Shown piece after piece: positions 30,931 to 38,760 of a stretch of 47,985 nucleotides of DNA. This DNA is from an uncultured Bacillota bacterium (GTDB taxonomy: Bacteria; Bacillota; Clostridia; Peptostreptococcales; Anaerovoracaceae). The position numbers were made by a program, and so were the translations under genes. Location of the stretch: contig CAMKAM010000001.1 in NCBI GenBank assembly GCA_946410475.1, positions 1 to 47,985 of the forward strand. The letters run 5' to 3'. Every line of letters begins with the position of its first letter. The first letter of the stretch is position 1. The notes under the pieces were generated by a model. That model had not been told where the DNA came from. It did not search any database and worked only from the letters and a program-made list of their open reading frames with translations.

Positions 30931-32556
30931 ATGAGACGACTGATAAAAGGTCTTTTCAGCAGAATGACGATAACGATCCTGTTCGTGGCGGCAGAGGTGC
31001 TTGTCATGCTCGCGCTCTCATTCTGGGTCGGAGAGAAGTTCGCGTGGATCGCGGTGGTCATGAGGATCGCCGGGGTCCTCGTTTTGTTGCATATCAATAT
31101 GCACACGCAGCATCTGTCTTTCGATATGATATGGATAATAGGGGTGGTCGTGCTGCCGGTCGCTGTGACGGCGTTGTATTTCCTGCTGGGAACGACTGTC
31201 TTCAAGACGAATACATATAAAAGTATCGTAGCCGGCGAGGCTGAGATGTGGAAGTATCTCGAGCAGGATGAAGACGTGCTTGAAGAGCTTTACCGTACCG
31301 ACCCTGCGCGAAAGGGGCAGTTCAGGTATATAAGCAAAGGCTCCGGCTACCCGTTCTACGAGAACGAGGGCTTCGATTATTATCCGTTAGGCGAAGACGG
31401 ATACCCGGCTATGCTGGAAGAACTCAGAAAAGCGGAAAAGTTCATTTTCGTGGAATACTTCATCATCGAGAAGGGTGAGATGTGGAACGGCATAGTGGAG
31501 ATCCTCGAAGAAAAGGCCGCCGCAGGCGTGGACGTAAGGGTGATATATGACGATATGGGCTCGTTCAGGACGCTTCCCATAATGTACACGCGCGAGATGC
31601 AAGAGAAAAACATAAAGTGCAAGGCGTTCAACCGGATCAGCCCCATACTTGCGAAGATCATGAACCACAGAGATCACAGAAAGATCCTCGTCATCGACGG
31701 GAAGGTCGCCTTCTCGGGCGGTGTGAATCTGGCGGACGAGTACATCAACAAAAAAGTGAAGTACGGAAAATGGAAGGACAACATCATCAGGGTCAAAGGA
31801 AAGGCCGTGTGGTCGTTCACCGTGATGTTCCTTTCGCACTGGAATGCGGTCATGCCGGGCGCCGACGATGACTATACAGTTTTCAGCGGTGACGGCGGCG
31901 CAGCCGAAGAGGAGATCTACACGGACAAGACGGGACGCGCGTATGCCGAGGACATCTACGAGCCCGAGCTGAATATAGACGCGGACATTTCCGAGAAAGT
32001 GCCCTCGTGCGACGGCTATATCGCGCCTTACGGCGAGACGCCGCTCGACAGCGAGATCACTTCGCAGAACATATATATGAATATCCTCAACCAGGCGAAT
32101 GATTACGTCTACATCTTCACGCCGTATCTCATCATTGATTCAGAGCTGCAGAACGCGCTGATCCTTGCGGCAAAGCGCGGCGTGGACGTCCGGCTGATCA
32201 CGCCGGGGATACCTGACAAGAAGAGGATATGGAGGATAACGAGATCCTTCTACCCGAATCTCATAAAAGGCGGGGTGAAGATCTACGAATACCAGCCCGG
32301 CTTCGTACATGCGAAGGTATTCGTATCGGACGACGAAGTCGCGGTGGTCGGAACTATCAACCTCGACTACCGGAGCCTGTATCTGCATTTTGAGAATGGC
32401 GTATTTCTGTACGGATCATCGAGGATCGATGACGTCAAAAAAGACATCGTTGAAACACTGGAGGACTGCAGGCTGATAACTCTGAAAGATCTGAGGCAGA
32501 GCCCCTTCTATATGTTCAGGATGTCGGTGCTGAGGCTGTTCGCGCCGCTCCTGTAA
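30931..32556 (+). CDS. cls: Cardiolipin synthase (phospholipase D superfamily)
   Basis: This 541-residue protein has two or three N-terminal membrane helices (about residues 10-30, 38-56, 68-90) and two HKD active sites: HRK with His249 and Lys251, and HAK with His460 and Lys462, followed by GTINLDYRSL. It condenses two phosphatidylglycerols into cardiolipin. The N-terminal and inter-domain parts make it somewhat longer than the usual 480-510. A 45-residue charged insertion (about 320-365, DADISEKVPS region) separates the two halves. Confidence 0.9.
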   Translation: MRRLIKGLFSRMTITILFVAAEVLVMLALSFWVGEKFAWIAVVMRIAGVLVLLHINMHTQHLSFDMIWIIGVVVLPVAVTALYFLLGTTVFKTNTYKSIVAGEAEMWKYLEQDEDVLEELYRTDPARKGQFRYISKGSGYPFYENEGFDYYPLGEDGYPAMLEELRKAEKFIFVEYFIIEKGEMWNGIVEILEEKAAAGVDVRVIYDDMGSFRTLPIMYTREMQEKNIKCKAFNRISPILAKIMNHRDHRKILVIDGKVAFSGGVNLADEYINKKVKYGKWKDNIIRVKGKAVWSFTVMFLSHWNAVMPGADDDYTVFSGDGGAAEEEIYTDKTGRAYAEDIYEPELNIDADISEKVPSCDGYIAPYGETPLDSEITSQNIYMNILNQANDYVYIFTPYLIIDSELQNALILAAKRGVDVRLITPGIPDKKRIWRITRSFYPNLIKGGVKIYEYQPGFVHAKVFVSDDEVAVVGTINLDYRSLYLHFENGVFLYGSSRIDDVKKDIVETLEDCRLITLKDLRQSPFYMFRMSVLRLFAPLL

Positions 32557-32607
32557 GCAGACAGTCACTGCACCTGAGGACCCGGAAAATAACCGGGCCG
32601 GAGAACG

Positions 32608-33312
32608 ATGAACGAATATATCAGAACGACGCTGGAGTCGAAGAAGAATTTCATATTCCTAGGCGAAGCCGGATGCGGGAAGACCGAGATCGCGGTCAAT
32701 TTCGCCATCGCCGCAGCAGAGATAGCCGGCGGAGGAGGCGCGGGCGGAAAGACCGTCCATTTTTTCGACATGGATCAGACGAAGCCGCTGTTCAGATCGA
32801 GGGACGTCCGCGAAGCGCTCGAAGAAAAAGGCGTGATCTTTCATTACGAGGAGCAGTTCGAGGACGCGAGGACGCTGGTCGGCGGACCGGGGTTTTACCT
32901 TGCGGACCCGGAGAGCATCGTGATCATGGATATAGGCGGCGATCATCAGGGGTCCAGGATGATAGGAGGCTTCGCGCCGCTGCTGAAAAGAGAAGATACG
33001 AAAAACTATTTCGTGATCAATCCATACCGGCCATGGTCGCAGGATATCGAGGAGATAGACAGGACGATGTCGTCCGTAATTGGGACTGCGAGACTGGCCG
33101 CGGAGGATATCTCCGTCATAGCGAATCCGAATATGGGACCGACTACGACGGAGGAGGAGATAGCCGAAGGGCTGGAAGCGGCCATCGGCATGGTAGATGA
33201 ATATATCAGGGTCGAGTGCGTGTGCGCTGAAAGAGAGAAGGCGGCGCGCCTTGAAGCAGGCATCCCCGTGATGCCCCTCGATCTTTTCATGAAATACGAG
33301 TGGACAGAATAG
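32608..33312 (+). CDS. P-loop ATP-binding protein linked to 2-oxoacid oxidoreductase
   Basis: This 234-residue protein has a P-loop GEAGCGKTE (residues 19-27), a DMDQTKPLFRSRD segment and a Walker-B-like IVIMDIGGDHQG near residue 115. A later motif VIANPNMGPTT resembles the nucleotide-base loop of ParA/NifH-class (SIMIBI) NTPases. No trans-membrane part or iron-sulfur cysteines are evident. It starts the fermentation cluster: ferredoxin is encoded 17 bp after it and the oxidoreductase subunits follow. I do not recognise a named family. A maturation or regulatory NTPase (CooC-like in logic) for the oxidoreductase is one possibility. Confidence 0.75.
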   Translation: MNEYIRTTLESKKNFIFLGEAGCGKTEIAVNFAIAAAEIAGGGGAGGKTVHFFDMDQTKPLFRSRDVREALEEKGVIFHYEEQFEDARTLVGGPGFYLADPESIVIMDIGGDHQGSRMIGGFAPLLKREDTKNYFVINPYRPWSQDIEEIDRTMSSVIGTARLAAEDISVIANPNMGPTTTEEEIAEGLEAAIGMVDEYIRVECVCAEREKAARLEAGIPVMPLDLFMKYEWTE

Positions 33313-33329
33313 GTTTTAGGAGGGAGAGT

Positions 33330-33545
33330 ATGGCAAAAGGCAAAGTAGAGATAAGAGCCGAGAGCTGCAAGAGCTGCGGATACTGCGTCAAGTTCTGCCC
33401 GAAGGGCGTGCTCGCCATAGGTGAAGACGTTAATCAGAAGGGCTATCAATATGTCGTGGCCGCAAAGCCGGAGGAGTGCACCGGCTGCGCGACGTGCGGG
33501 CAGGTGTGTCCGGACGCCGCTATCGAAGTGTACAGAGAGATGTGA
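33330..33545 (+). CDS. 2x[4Fe-4S] ferredoxin subunit of 2-oxoacid:ferredoxin oxidoreductase
   Basis: Counted from ATG 33330 (AGGAGGGAG upstream), this is a 71-residue ferredoxin with two clusters: CKSCGYCVKFCP and CTGCATCGQVCP. It is the delta-type subunit that receives electrons from the pyruvate/branched-chain/2-oxoglutarate oxidoreductase. It is encoded between the P-loop protein and the alpha subunit. Confidence 0.93.
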   Translation: MAKGKVEIRAESCKSCGYCVKFCPKGVLAIGEDVNQKGYQYVVAAKPEECTGCATCGQVCPDAAIEVYREM

Positions 33546-33563
33546 TCTAACGGAGGTTCAGAT

Positions 33564-34640
33564 ATGGCAAGGATTTTTATGAAAGGATGCGAAGCGATAG
33601 CCGAAGCCGCCGTTAGAGCGGGCTGCAGATTTTTCGCGGGATATCCGATAACGCCGCAGAATGAGATACCGGAGTACATGGCAAGAAGGCTCCCTGAGGT
33701 CGGCGGAGTATTCGTACAGGGCGAGAGCGAGATCGCTTCCGTCAACATGCTGTACGGCGCTTCCTCGACAGGAACGAGGAGCATGAGTTCGTCGTCGTCG
33801 ACAGGCATCAGCCTGTACAGCGAGGGCATAGCGGCATGCGCGTCGGCAAGGCTGCCGGCGGTATACGTCAACGTCATGAGGGGCGGCCCGGCGCTCGGCG
33901 CGATACAGCCGGCGCAGCAGGACTACCTGCAGGCGACGAAGGCTTCGGGAAACGGCGGATTCAGGATGATAGTCCAGGCGCCATCGACAGTGCAGGAATG
34001 CGTCGACATGGTATATGAAGCGTTCGACCTGGCTGAAAGGGACGACAACCCGGTCCTCATCCTGGCTGACGGAGTGCTGGGAACTATGATGGAGCCGGTC
34101 GAGCTCCCAGAGATGAAGAGCGATGAAGAGGTGAAGGCCCTCAAACAGGCGAGACGCCACAAGTCCGTCTGCGGCCATCCGGCGGAAGAGAGGGTGCTCG
34201 CAGAGCCCGGAAGCGTCGGGACAGGACAGGAAGCAAGGAACATCGCCGCTGCGGAGATGTACAAGACATGGGACAAGGACGTCAAGGTCGAAGAGTTCAT
34301 GACGGATGATGCGGAGCTGATACTTGCGGCTTACGGCATCTCGGCGCGCATCGCCAAGACTGCTGTCAAAGCGCTCAGAGAGCAGGGCATCAAGGCAGGC
34401 TTGATCAGACCGGTCAGGGTATCGCCCTTCCCGTACGACGCGTTCGGCTCGCTCGACTTCGGAAGAGTCAAGGGCATACTCGACATCGAGATGTCGATAC
34501 CGGCCCAGATGGTATGGGACGTAGAATACGCTGTCAGGGGCAGATGTCCGATCAGAGAGTGTCTGCGTTCAGGCGGACAGCTGATGACGAAGGAAAAGGT
34601 CATGGAAGAAGCTCTTAAGCTCGCAGAGGAGGTGCTCTGA
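33564..34640 (+). CDS. 2-oxoacid:ferredoxin oxidoreductase, alpha subunit (VorB/KorA type)
   Basis: The 358-residue protein has pyrimidine-binding-domain landmarks: GCRFFAGYPITPQNEIPE, QGESEIASVNMLYGAS and TGTRSMSSSSSTG, with the C-terminal transketolase-like domain (RPVRVSPFPYDA). It forms the active site with the beta subunit. Four-subunit enzymes of this kind oxidise pyruvate, branched-chain or 2-oxoglutarate-type acids to acyl-CoA; the substrate cannot be read from the sequence. Its stop overlaps the beta-subunit start as TGATG. Confidence 0.92.
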   Translation: MARIFMKGCEAIAEAAVRAGCRFFAGYPITPQNEIPEYMARRLPEVGGVFVQGESEIASVNMLYGASSTGTRSMSSSSSTGISLYSEGIAACASARLPAVYVNVMRGGPALGAIQPAQQDYLQATKASGNGGFRMIVQAPSTVQECVDMVYEAFDLAERDDNPVLILADGVLGTMMEPVELPEMKSDEEVKALKQARRHKSVCGHPAEERVLAEPGSVGTGQEARNIAAAEMYKTWDKDVKVEEFMTDDAELILAAYGISARIAKTAVKALREQGIKAGLIRPVRVSPFPYDAFGSLDFGRVKGILDIEMSIPAQMVWDVEYAVRGRCPIRECLRSGGQLMTKEKVMEEALKLAEEVL

Positions 34641-35398
34641 TGGCAATGGAAAAGGTATACAGGAGAACGACAGGCATCGTGAAGGACATGGTCTCGGGTT
34701 TCTGTCCGGGATGCATGCACGGAACGGTGCACAAACTGATAGGCGAAGTCGCCGACGAGATGGGAAGAGCGAACGATCTGATCCGCGCTGAGGGCATCGG
34801 CTGCTGCGGACTGGGGCAGAAATACGTGACGCACGACTCGGCGATCTGCCTGCACGGAAGGGCCTGCGCCGCAGCGACGGGCATCAAGAGGAACGAGCCG
34901 GACTCGCTGGTGTACACGTATCAGGGAGACGGAGACCTCGCTTCCATCGGTCTCGGAGAGACCATGCTGGCGGCGAACCGCGGAGAGAACTTCACAGTCA
35001 TATTCATAAACAACGGCATATACGGAATGACGGGCGGACAGATGGCTCCGACGACACTTCTCGGAATGAAGTCGACGACGACGCCGAAAGGAAGGATAGC
35101 CGAAGAGCACGGATATCCGATCCACATGTCTGAGATCATCGACCAGCTGATCGCGCCGTACTATATCGAAAGAACGACGTGCGCGGATCCCGCGGGCGTA
35201 AGGAAGACGAAGGCCGCGATCAGAAAGGCGTTCGAATACCAGGCTGCCGGGAAGGGCTTCACCTTCGTTGAGATCGTGACATCCTGCCCGACGAACTGGG
35301 GGCTCGACCCGATCTCGGCGCTGGATTTCATTAAGGAAAAGATGCTCCCCGAATATCCGCTCGGGGTACTCAGAGATAAAGGCGCAGAGGAGGTGTAA
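34640..35398 (+). CDS. 2-oxoacid:ferredoxin oxidoreductase, beta (TPP-binding) subunit
   Basis: The 252-residue protein has the thiamine-diphosphate/Mg motif YQGDGDLASIGLGE and NNGIYGMTGGQMAPTT, and CPGCMHG near the N-terminus. It is the TPP-binding partner of the alpha subunit. The start overlaps the alpha stop codon (shared A), so synthesis is coupled. The gamma subunit starts 3 bp after its stop. Confidence 0.94.
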   Translation: MAMEKVYRRTTGIVKDMVSGFCPGCMHGTVHKLIGEVADEMGRANDLIRAEGIGCCGLGQKYVTHDSAICLHGRACAAATGIKRNEPDSLVYTYQGDGDLASIGLGETMLAANRGENFTVIFINNGIYGMTGGQMAPTTLLGMKSTTTPKGRIAEEHGYPIHMSEIIDQLIAPYYIERTTCADPAGVRKTKAAIRKAFEYQAAGKGFTFVEIVTSCPTNWGLDPISALDFIKEKMLPEYPLGVLRDKGAEEV

Positions 35399-35401
35399 GG
35401 C

Positions 35402-35953
35402 ATGGAAAGAGATCTGATAGTAGCCGGATTCGGAGGCCAGGGCGTGATGATGCTCGGGACCCTCCTCGCTCAGGCAACGTGTGATTCAACTGACAAGAAC
35501 GTGACGTACTTCCCCTCTTACGGCGCTGAGATGCGCGGAGGAACGGCGAACTGTTACGTTGCGATCTCCGATGAAGAGATAGGCGCTCCGGTCATGGAGA
35601 CAGTAAGCGACCTGATCGTCTTCAACCAGCCTTCGCTCGACCGCTTCCTGGAGAAGCTCGCGCCGGGCGGGGCGCTGTTCGTGAACACCTCGATAGCTGA
35701 CCCGAAAATAGACAGGGACGACGTGAACGTCGTCGAAGTCCCGGTGACGGAGATGGCGATAGAGATGGGCAATCCGAAGGTGCTGAACATCATCATGCTC
35801 GGCGCGTTCATCGGATACACTGAAGTAGTAAGCAAAGACGTCGTGCTGCAGGAGATAAAGAACAAGATAGGCGCGAAGAAGCCGGAACTTTTGCCGCTCA
35901 ACGAAGAGGCGTTCGAAAAGGGTTTCGCGATCGGAAGCGCCGCCAAGAATTAA
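35402..35953 (+). CDS. 2-oxoacid:ferredoxin oxidoreductase, gamma subunit
   Basis: The 183-residue protein carries the gamma-domain opening AGFGGQGVMMLGTLLAQA and the YFPSYGAEMRGGTANC segment typical of the CoA-binding gamma domain. It completes the alpha-beta-gamma-delta complex encoded by four adjacent genes. About 100 bp separate it from the CoA-transferase gene. Confidence 0.94.
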   Translation: MERDLIVAGFGGQGVMMLGTLLAQATCDSTDKNVTYFPSYGAEMRGGTANCYVAISDEEIGAPVMETVSDLIVFNQPSLDRFLEKLAPGGALFVNTSIADPKIDRDDVNVVEVPVTEMAIEMGNPKVLNIIMLGAFIGYTEVVSKDVVLQEIKNKIGAKKPELLPLNEEAFEKGFAIGSAAKN

Positions 35954-36052
35954 TGACTGACATAGAACTGCTGAAAAAGAAACGATGGTCATAGCCTTAG
36001 CGCTCACGTGCATGATAAAGAGACCGGACAGCGCGGGAAAGGAGAGAGACTG

Positions 36053-37402
36053 ATGAAATCTGTACAGGAAGTCTATAGAGAAAAACTGAGGACGCCTGAA
36101 GAGGCGGTCAGGATAGTGAAGAGCGGAGACTGGGTCGACTACGCCCACTGCTGCTCGTTTCCGATAGCGCTGGACAAGGCTCTTGCGAAGAGGAAGGACG
36201 AGCTGACGGATGTCAACGTCCACAATGCGATATCCATGGGCCCGGTTGCAGTTGTCGAGGAAGACCCGGATAACGAAGCTTTCACGTACAACCTCTGGCA
36301 CTGCTCGGCGCTGGACAGGAAATACATCGATCAGGGAAAGGCTTTCTTTGTGCCGATGCTTTTCAGGAACTGCGGGTCGTACTACCTGAAAGGTCAGGCG
36401 AAGGTCGATGTCGCCATGATCACCGTATCAGAGATGGACAGGTACGGAAATTTCAGCTACGGACTCACGAACTGCTGCATGCAGGAGATGCTCGACTCGG
36501 CCGATGTGATAATCCTCGAAGTGAACAAGACGATGCCATTCATCTTCGGTATCGCTAACGACCACATCAATATACGCGAGGAGAAGGTGAAGTATGTCGT
36601 AGAGAGCCCGTACGAGATATATACCGTGGATAATCCGAAGGTCAGCGAGTCGGACAGGAAGATCGCGGCAAACATCTTCCCCTATCTGCGTGACGAGATG
36701 ACGCTGCAGCTCGGTATCGGCGGCACGCCGAACGCTCTCGGCGAACTGATAGCCGAGTCGGACCTCAGGGATCTGGGCATGCATACGGAGCTGATGAGCG
36801 ACGGATATCTTGCTCTGTACAAGGCGGGCAAGATCACGAACAGGATGAAGGCCGACGTCAACAGGAGAAAGGGCGTCTTCTCGATATGCAACGGGTCCAG
36901 AGAGTTATACGATTTCCTCGACTACAACATAGATATATGCTCTGCCGGTATGGACTATGTCAATGATCCGGCTGTGATCAGCTCGATAGCGAACTTCGTT
37001 TCCATCAACAGCTGCATATCCGCCGATCTGTACGGACAGGTCTGCGCAGAAGCTGTCGGGACGAGGCAGATCAGCGGAACGGGCGGCCAGCTCGACTTCG
37101 TCACAGGTGCTTACCGCTCGCCGGGCGGCATGGCGTTCATAACGCTGAAGGCAGCGCGTACCGACAAAAACGGCGTCAAGCACTCGAACATCAAAGGCCG
37201 CTTCACGGAGGGCGACATCATAACGACTCCGAGGACGCAGGCACCTGTCATCGTGACGGAGTACGGCGCTGAGGACATGAACGGTCTTACCACCTGGGAG
37301 AGAGCTGAGAAGCTGATCGGACTCGCAGATCCGGACTTCAGAGAGGACCTCATACGCGAGGCTGAAGAACAGAAGGTATGGAGACGTTCCAACAAGAGAT
37401 AA
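36053..37402 (+). CDS. Acyl-CoA:acetate-type CoA-transferase (AbfT/Cat family)
   Basis: Counted from ATG 36053 (AAAGGAGAG upstream), this is a 449-residue family I CoA-transferase. The glycine-rich GIGGTPNALGE is followed by LGMHTELMSDG, where Glu246 should form the glutamyl-CoA intermediate, and GTGGQLDFVTGAYRSPGG gives the CoA-binding loop. Homologs move CoA from butyryl, 4-hydroxybutyryl or succinyl to acetate. Next to the 2-oxoacid oxidoreductase it likely swaps CoA from the acyl-CoA product to another acid, conserving the thioester. The exact acid is unknown. Confidence 0.9.
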   Translation: MKSVQEVYREKLRTPEEAVRIVKSGDWVDYAHCCSFPIALDKALAKRKDELTDVNVHNAISMGPVAVVEEDPDNEAFTYNLWHCSALDRKYIDQGKAFFVPMLFRNCGSYYLKGQAKVDVAMITVSEMDRYGNFSYGLTNCCMQEMLDSADVIILEVNKTMPFIFGIANDHINIREEKVKYVVESPYEIYTVDNPKVSESDRKIAANIFPYLRDEMTLQLGIGGTPNALGELIAESDLRDLGMHTELMSDGYLALYKAGKITNRMKADVNRRKGVFSICNGSRELYDFLDYNIDICSAGMDYVNDPAVISSIANFVSINSCISADLYGQVCAEAVGTRQISGTGGQLDFVTGAYRSPGGMAFITLKAARTDKNGVKHSNIKGRFTEGDIITTPRTQAPVIVTEYGAEDMNGLTTWERAEKLIGLADPDFREDLIREAEEQKVWRRSNKR

Positions 37403-37496
37403 CAAGATGTTGTGTAAGCGGACAGCCGCACAAGGGGCGGCGGCAGCGAAAGGCGGATCCGAAGACAAAAACAGCAAAAAAAGAAGGCCGTAGCGC

Positions 37497-37524
37497 TTGC
37501 TTTTTGAGTAGCAATCATTATAAT
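37497..37524 (+). promoter_or_regulatory. Promoter of rpsF-ssb-rpsR
   Basis: TTGCTT (37497-37502) and TATAAT (37519-37524) are 16 bp apart. The transcript would start near 37531, at the 5' arm of a hairpin. The 95 bp before it, after the CoA-transferase stop, hold no clear gene. Confidence 0.6.
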
Positions 37525-37526
37525 AA

Positions 37527-37552
37527 AAAGGCACGCTTTTCAGCGTGTCTTT
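37527..37552 (+). terminator. Hairpin at the start of the rpsF leader
   Basis: AAAGGCACGC and GCGTGTCTTT form a 10-bp stem (one G-U) with loop TTTTCA. It can terminate readthrough from the CoA-transferase gene. Because the promoter's start site falls at its 5' arm, it may also be a 5' stem-loop of the rpsF mRNA. Confidence 0.5.
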
Positions 37553-37566
37553 ATCAGTTATACCCT

Positions 37567-37586
37567 GCGTTCCGTCGGGGGAACGC
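37567..37586 (+). promoter_or_regulatory. Candidate S6:S18 autoregulatory hairpin in rpsF leader
   Basis: GCGTTCC-GTCGGG-GGAACGC forms a hairpin 27 bp before the rpsF ATG, with a CCG at the loop edge. Leaders of rpsF in many bacteria carry a CCG-containing hairpin bound by the S6:S18 pair. The match here is to position and CCG only. Confidence 0.4.
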
Positions 37587-37613
37587 CATTTAGTCCAGAG
37601 GGAGGTGAAAAGA

Positions 37614-37904
37614 ATGACTAATTATGAACTGATGCTTATCCTTGACCCCGCGCTCGACGACGAGACAAGAGTACAGACTCTCGAGACAGTAAAGTCGATC
37701 ATCGATGCAGAAGGCAAAGCCGGAGAAGTCGATGAATGGGGTGTTAAGAAACTCGCTTATCCTATCAACAAAAAGCCGGAAGGATATTACGTAGTGATGC
37801 AGTTCGAGGCTGAGCCGACTCTGCCGAAGGAGCTCGACAGAAGACTCAGGATCTCGGATTTCGTTATGCGTCATCTTATCGTTAACAAAGACGAAGATAA
37901 CTAG
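37614..37904 (+). CDS. rpsF: 30S ribosomal protein S6
   Basis: Counted from ATG 37614 (GAGGGAGGTG upstream), this is a 96-residue S6, beginning MTNYELMLILDPAL, with WGVKKLAYPINKKPEGYYVV in the middle. It pairs with S18 on the platform of the small subunit. It is first of the conserved rpsF-ssb-rpsR operon. Confidence 0.96.
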   Translation: MTNYELMLILDPALDDETRVQTLETVKSIIDAEGKAGEVDEWGVKKLAYPINKKPEGYYVVMQFEAEPTLPKELDRRLRISDFVMRHLIVNKDEDN

Positions 37905-37915
37905 GAGGTCCAACG

Positions 37916-38443
37916 ATGAATCATGTTTCATTGATCGGAAGACTTACGCGTGATCCCGAAGTCAGATATTCGGGGGATCAGATGGCGATAGCCAGATTCT
38001 CGATAGCTATAGACAGGCCGCCGAGAAGAGACGGAACTAAGGAAACGGATTTCCCGAACATCGTCGTATTCGGAAAGCAGGCGGAGAACTGCGAGAAATA
38101 CCTTGTAAAAGGCAGACTCGTAGCTATCGAAGGACGTATCCAGACGGGAAGTTATACGAACAGGAACGGCGATAAGGTCTATACGACTGAAGTCGTCGCG
38201 AACAGGGTTGAATTTTTGGAATGGGGAGATCGTCAGGCGAGACAGCCGCAGACTCAGCAGTCGGGCTGGCAGCAGCCTCAGACCCAGCCGCAGAACAACT
38301 GGCAGCAGCCACAGGCCCAGCCGCAGAACCAGAACGGCTGGCAGCAGCCTGAGACAGGCTGGCAGCAGCCGTCTGCGCCGCAGCAGTCATCTGGACTGCC
38401 GCAGGGCTTCGAGTCTATAGATGACGACGACCTTCCGTTCTAG
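37916..38443 (+). CDS. ssb: Single-stranded DNA-binding protein
   Basis: This 175-residue SSB has the OB-fold opening MNHVSLIGRLTRDPEVRY, a W/Q/P-rich linker made of repeated GWQQP/NWQQPQ units (about residues 115-160), and the acidic tip DDDDLPF, which binds partner proteins. It lies between rpsF and rpsR. Confidence 0.96.
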   Translation: MNHVSLIGRLTRDPEVRYSGDQMAIARFSIAIDRPPRRDGTKETDFPNIVVFGKQAENCEKYLVKGRLVAIEGRIQTGSYTNRNGDKVYTTEVVANRVEFLEWGDRQARQPQTQQSGWQQPQTQPQNNWQQPQAQPQNQNGWQQPETGWQQPSAPQQSSGLPQGFESIDDDDLPF

Positions 38444-38461
38444 AGGAAAGGAGAGCTAGCC

Positions 38462-38698
38462 ATGGCAATGGATAAAAGACGTGGCGGGTACAGAAGAAAG
38501 AAAGTATGCCAGTTCTGTGCCGACAAGAATCTTACTATAGATTATAAAGACGTCGAAACACTCGGCAAGTTCGTTACAGAGAGAGGTAAGATCCTCCCGA
38601 AGAGAATCACAGGAACTTGCGCAATACATCAGAGAGACATCACCACAGCGGTGAAGAGAGCCAGAGTCGTAGCATTGCTGCCGTATTCTGCAGACTGA
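38462..38698 (+). CDS. rpsR: 30S ribosomal protein S18, zinc-binding (C+) form
   Basis: This 78-residue S18 has Cys16, Cys19, Cys53 and His56 (KVCQFC and TCAIHQ), the four-ligand pattern of the zinc-containing paralog type, whereas B. subtilis S18 lacks most of these. The AAAGGAGAG site precedes ATG. A GC-rich hairpin follows. Confidence 0.95.
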   Translation: MAMDKRRGGYRRKKVCQFCADKNLTIDYKDVETLGKFVTERGKILPKRITGTCAIHQRDITTAVKRARVVALLPYSAD

Positions 38699-38712
38699 TG
38701 ACAATCATGAAG

Positions 38713-38735
38713 GGGCCGGTCTTTCTGACCGGCCC
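38713..38735 (+). terminator. GC-rich hairpin after rpsR
   Basis: GGGCCGGTC-TTTCT-GACCGGCCC is a 9-bp stem followed by TATGTGG, a poor U-tract. It probably attenuates rather than stops transcription into gdpP, which begins 26 bp later without another obvious promoter. Confidence 0.6.
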
Positions 38736-38760
38736 TATGTGGTATTTCAGGTAAAGAAAA

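Noticed and set aside
38260..38385. Imperfect short repeats in ssb as a possible mobile or minisatellite element
   Set aside because: They encode the WQQP-rich linker of SSB, in frame and ending in the normal acidic tip.
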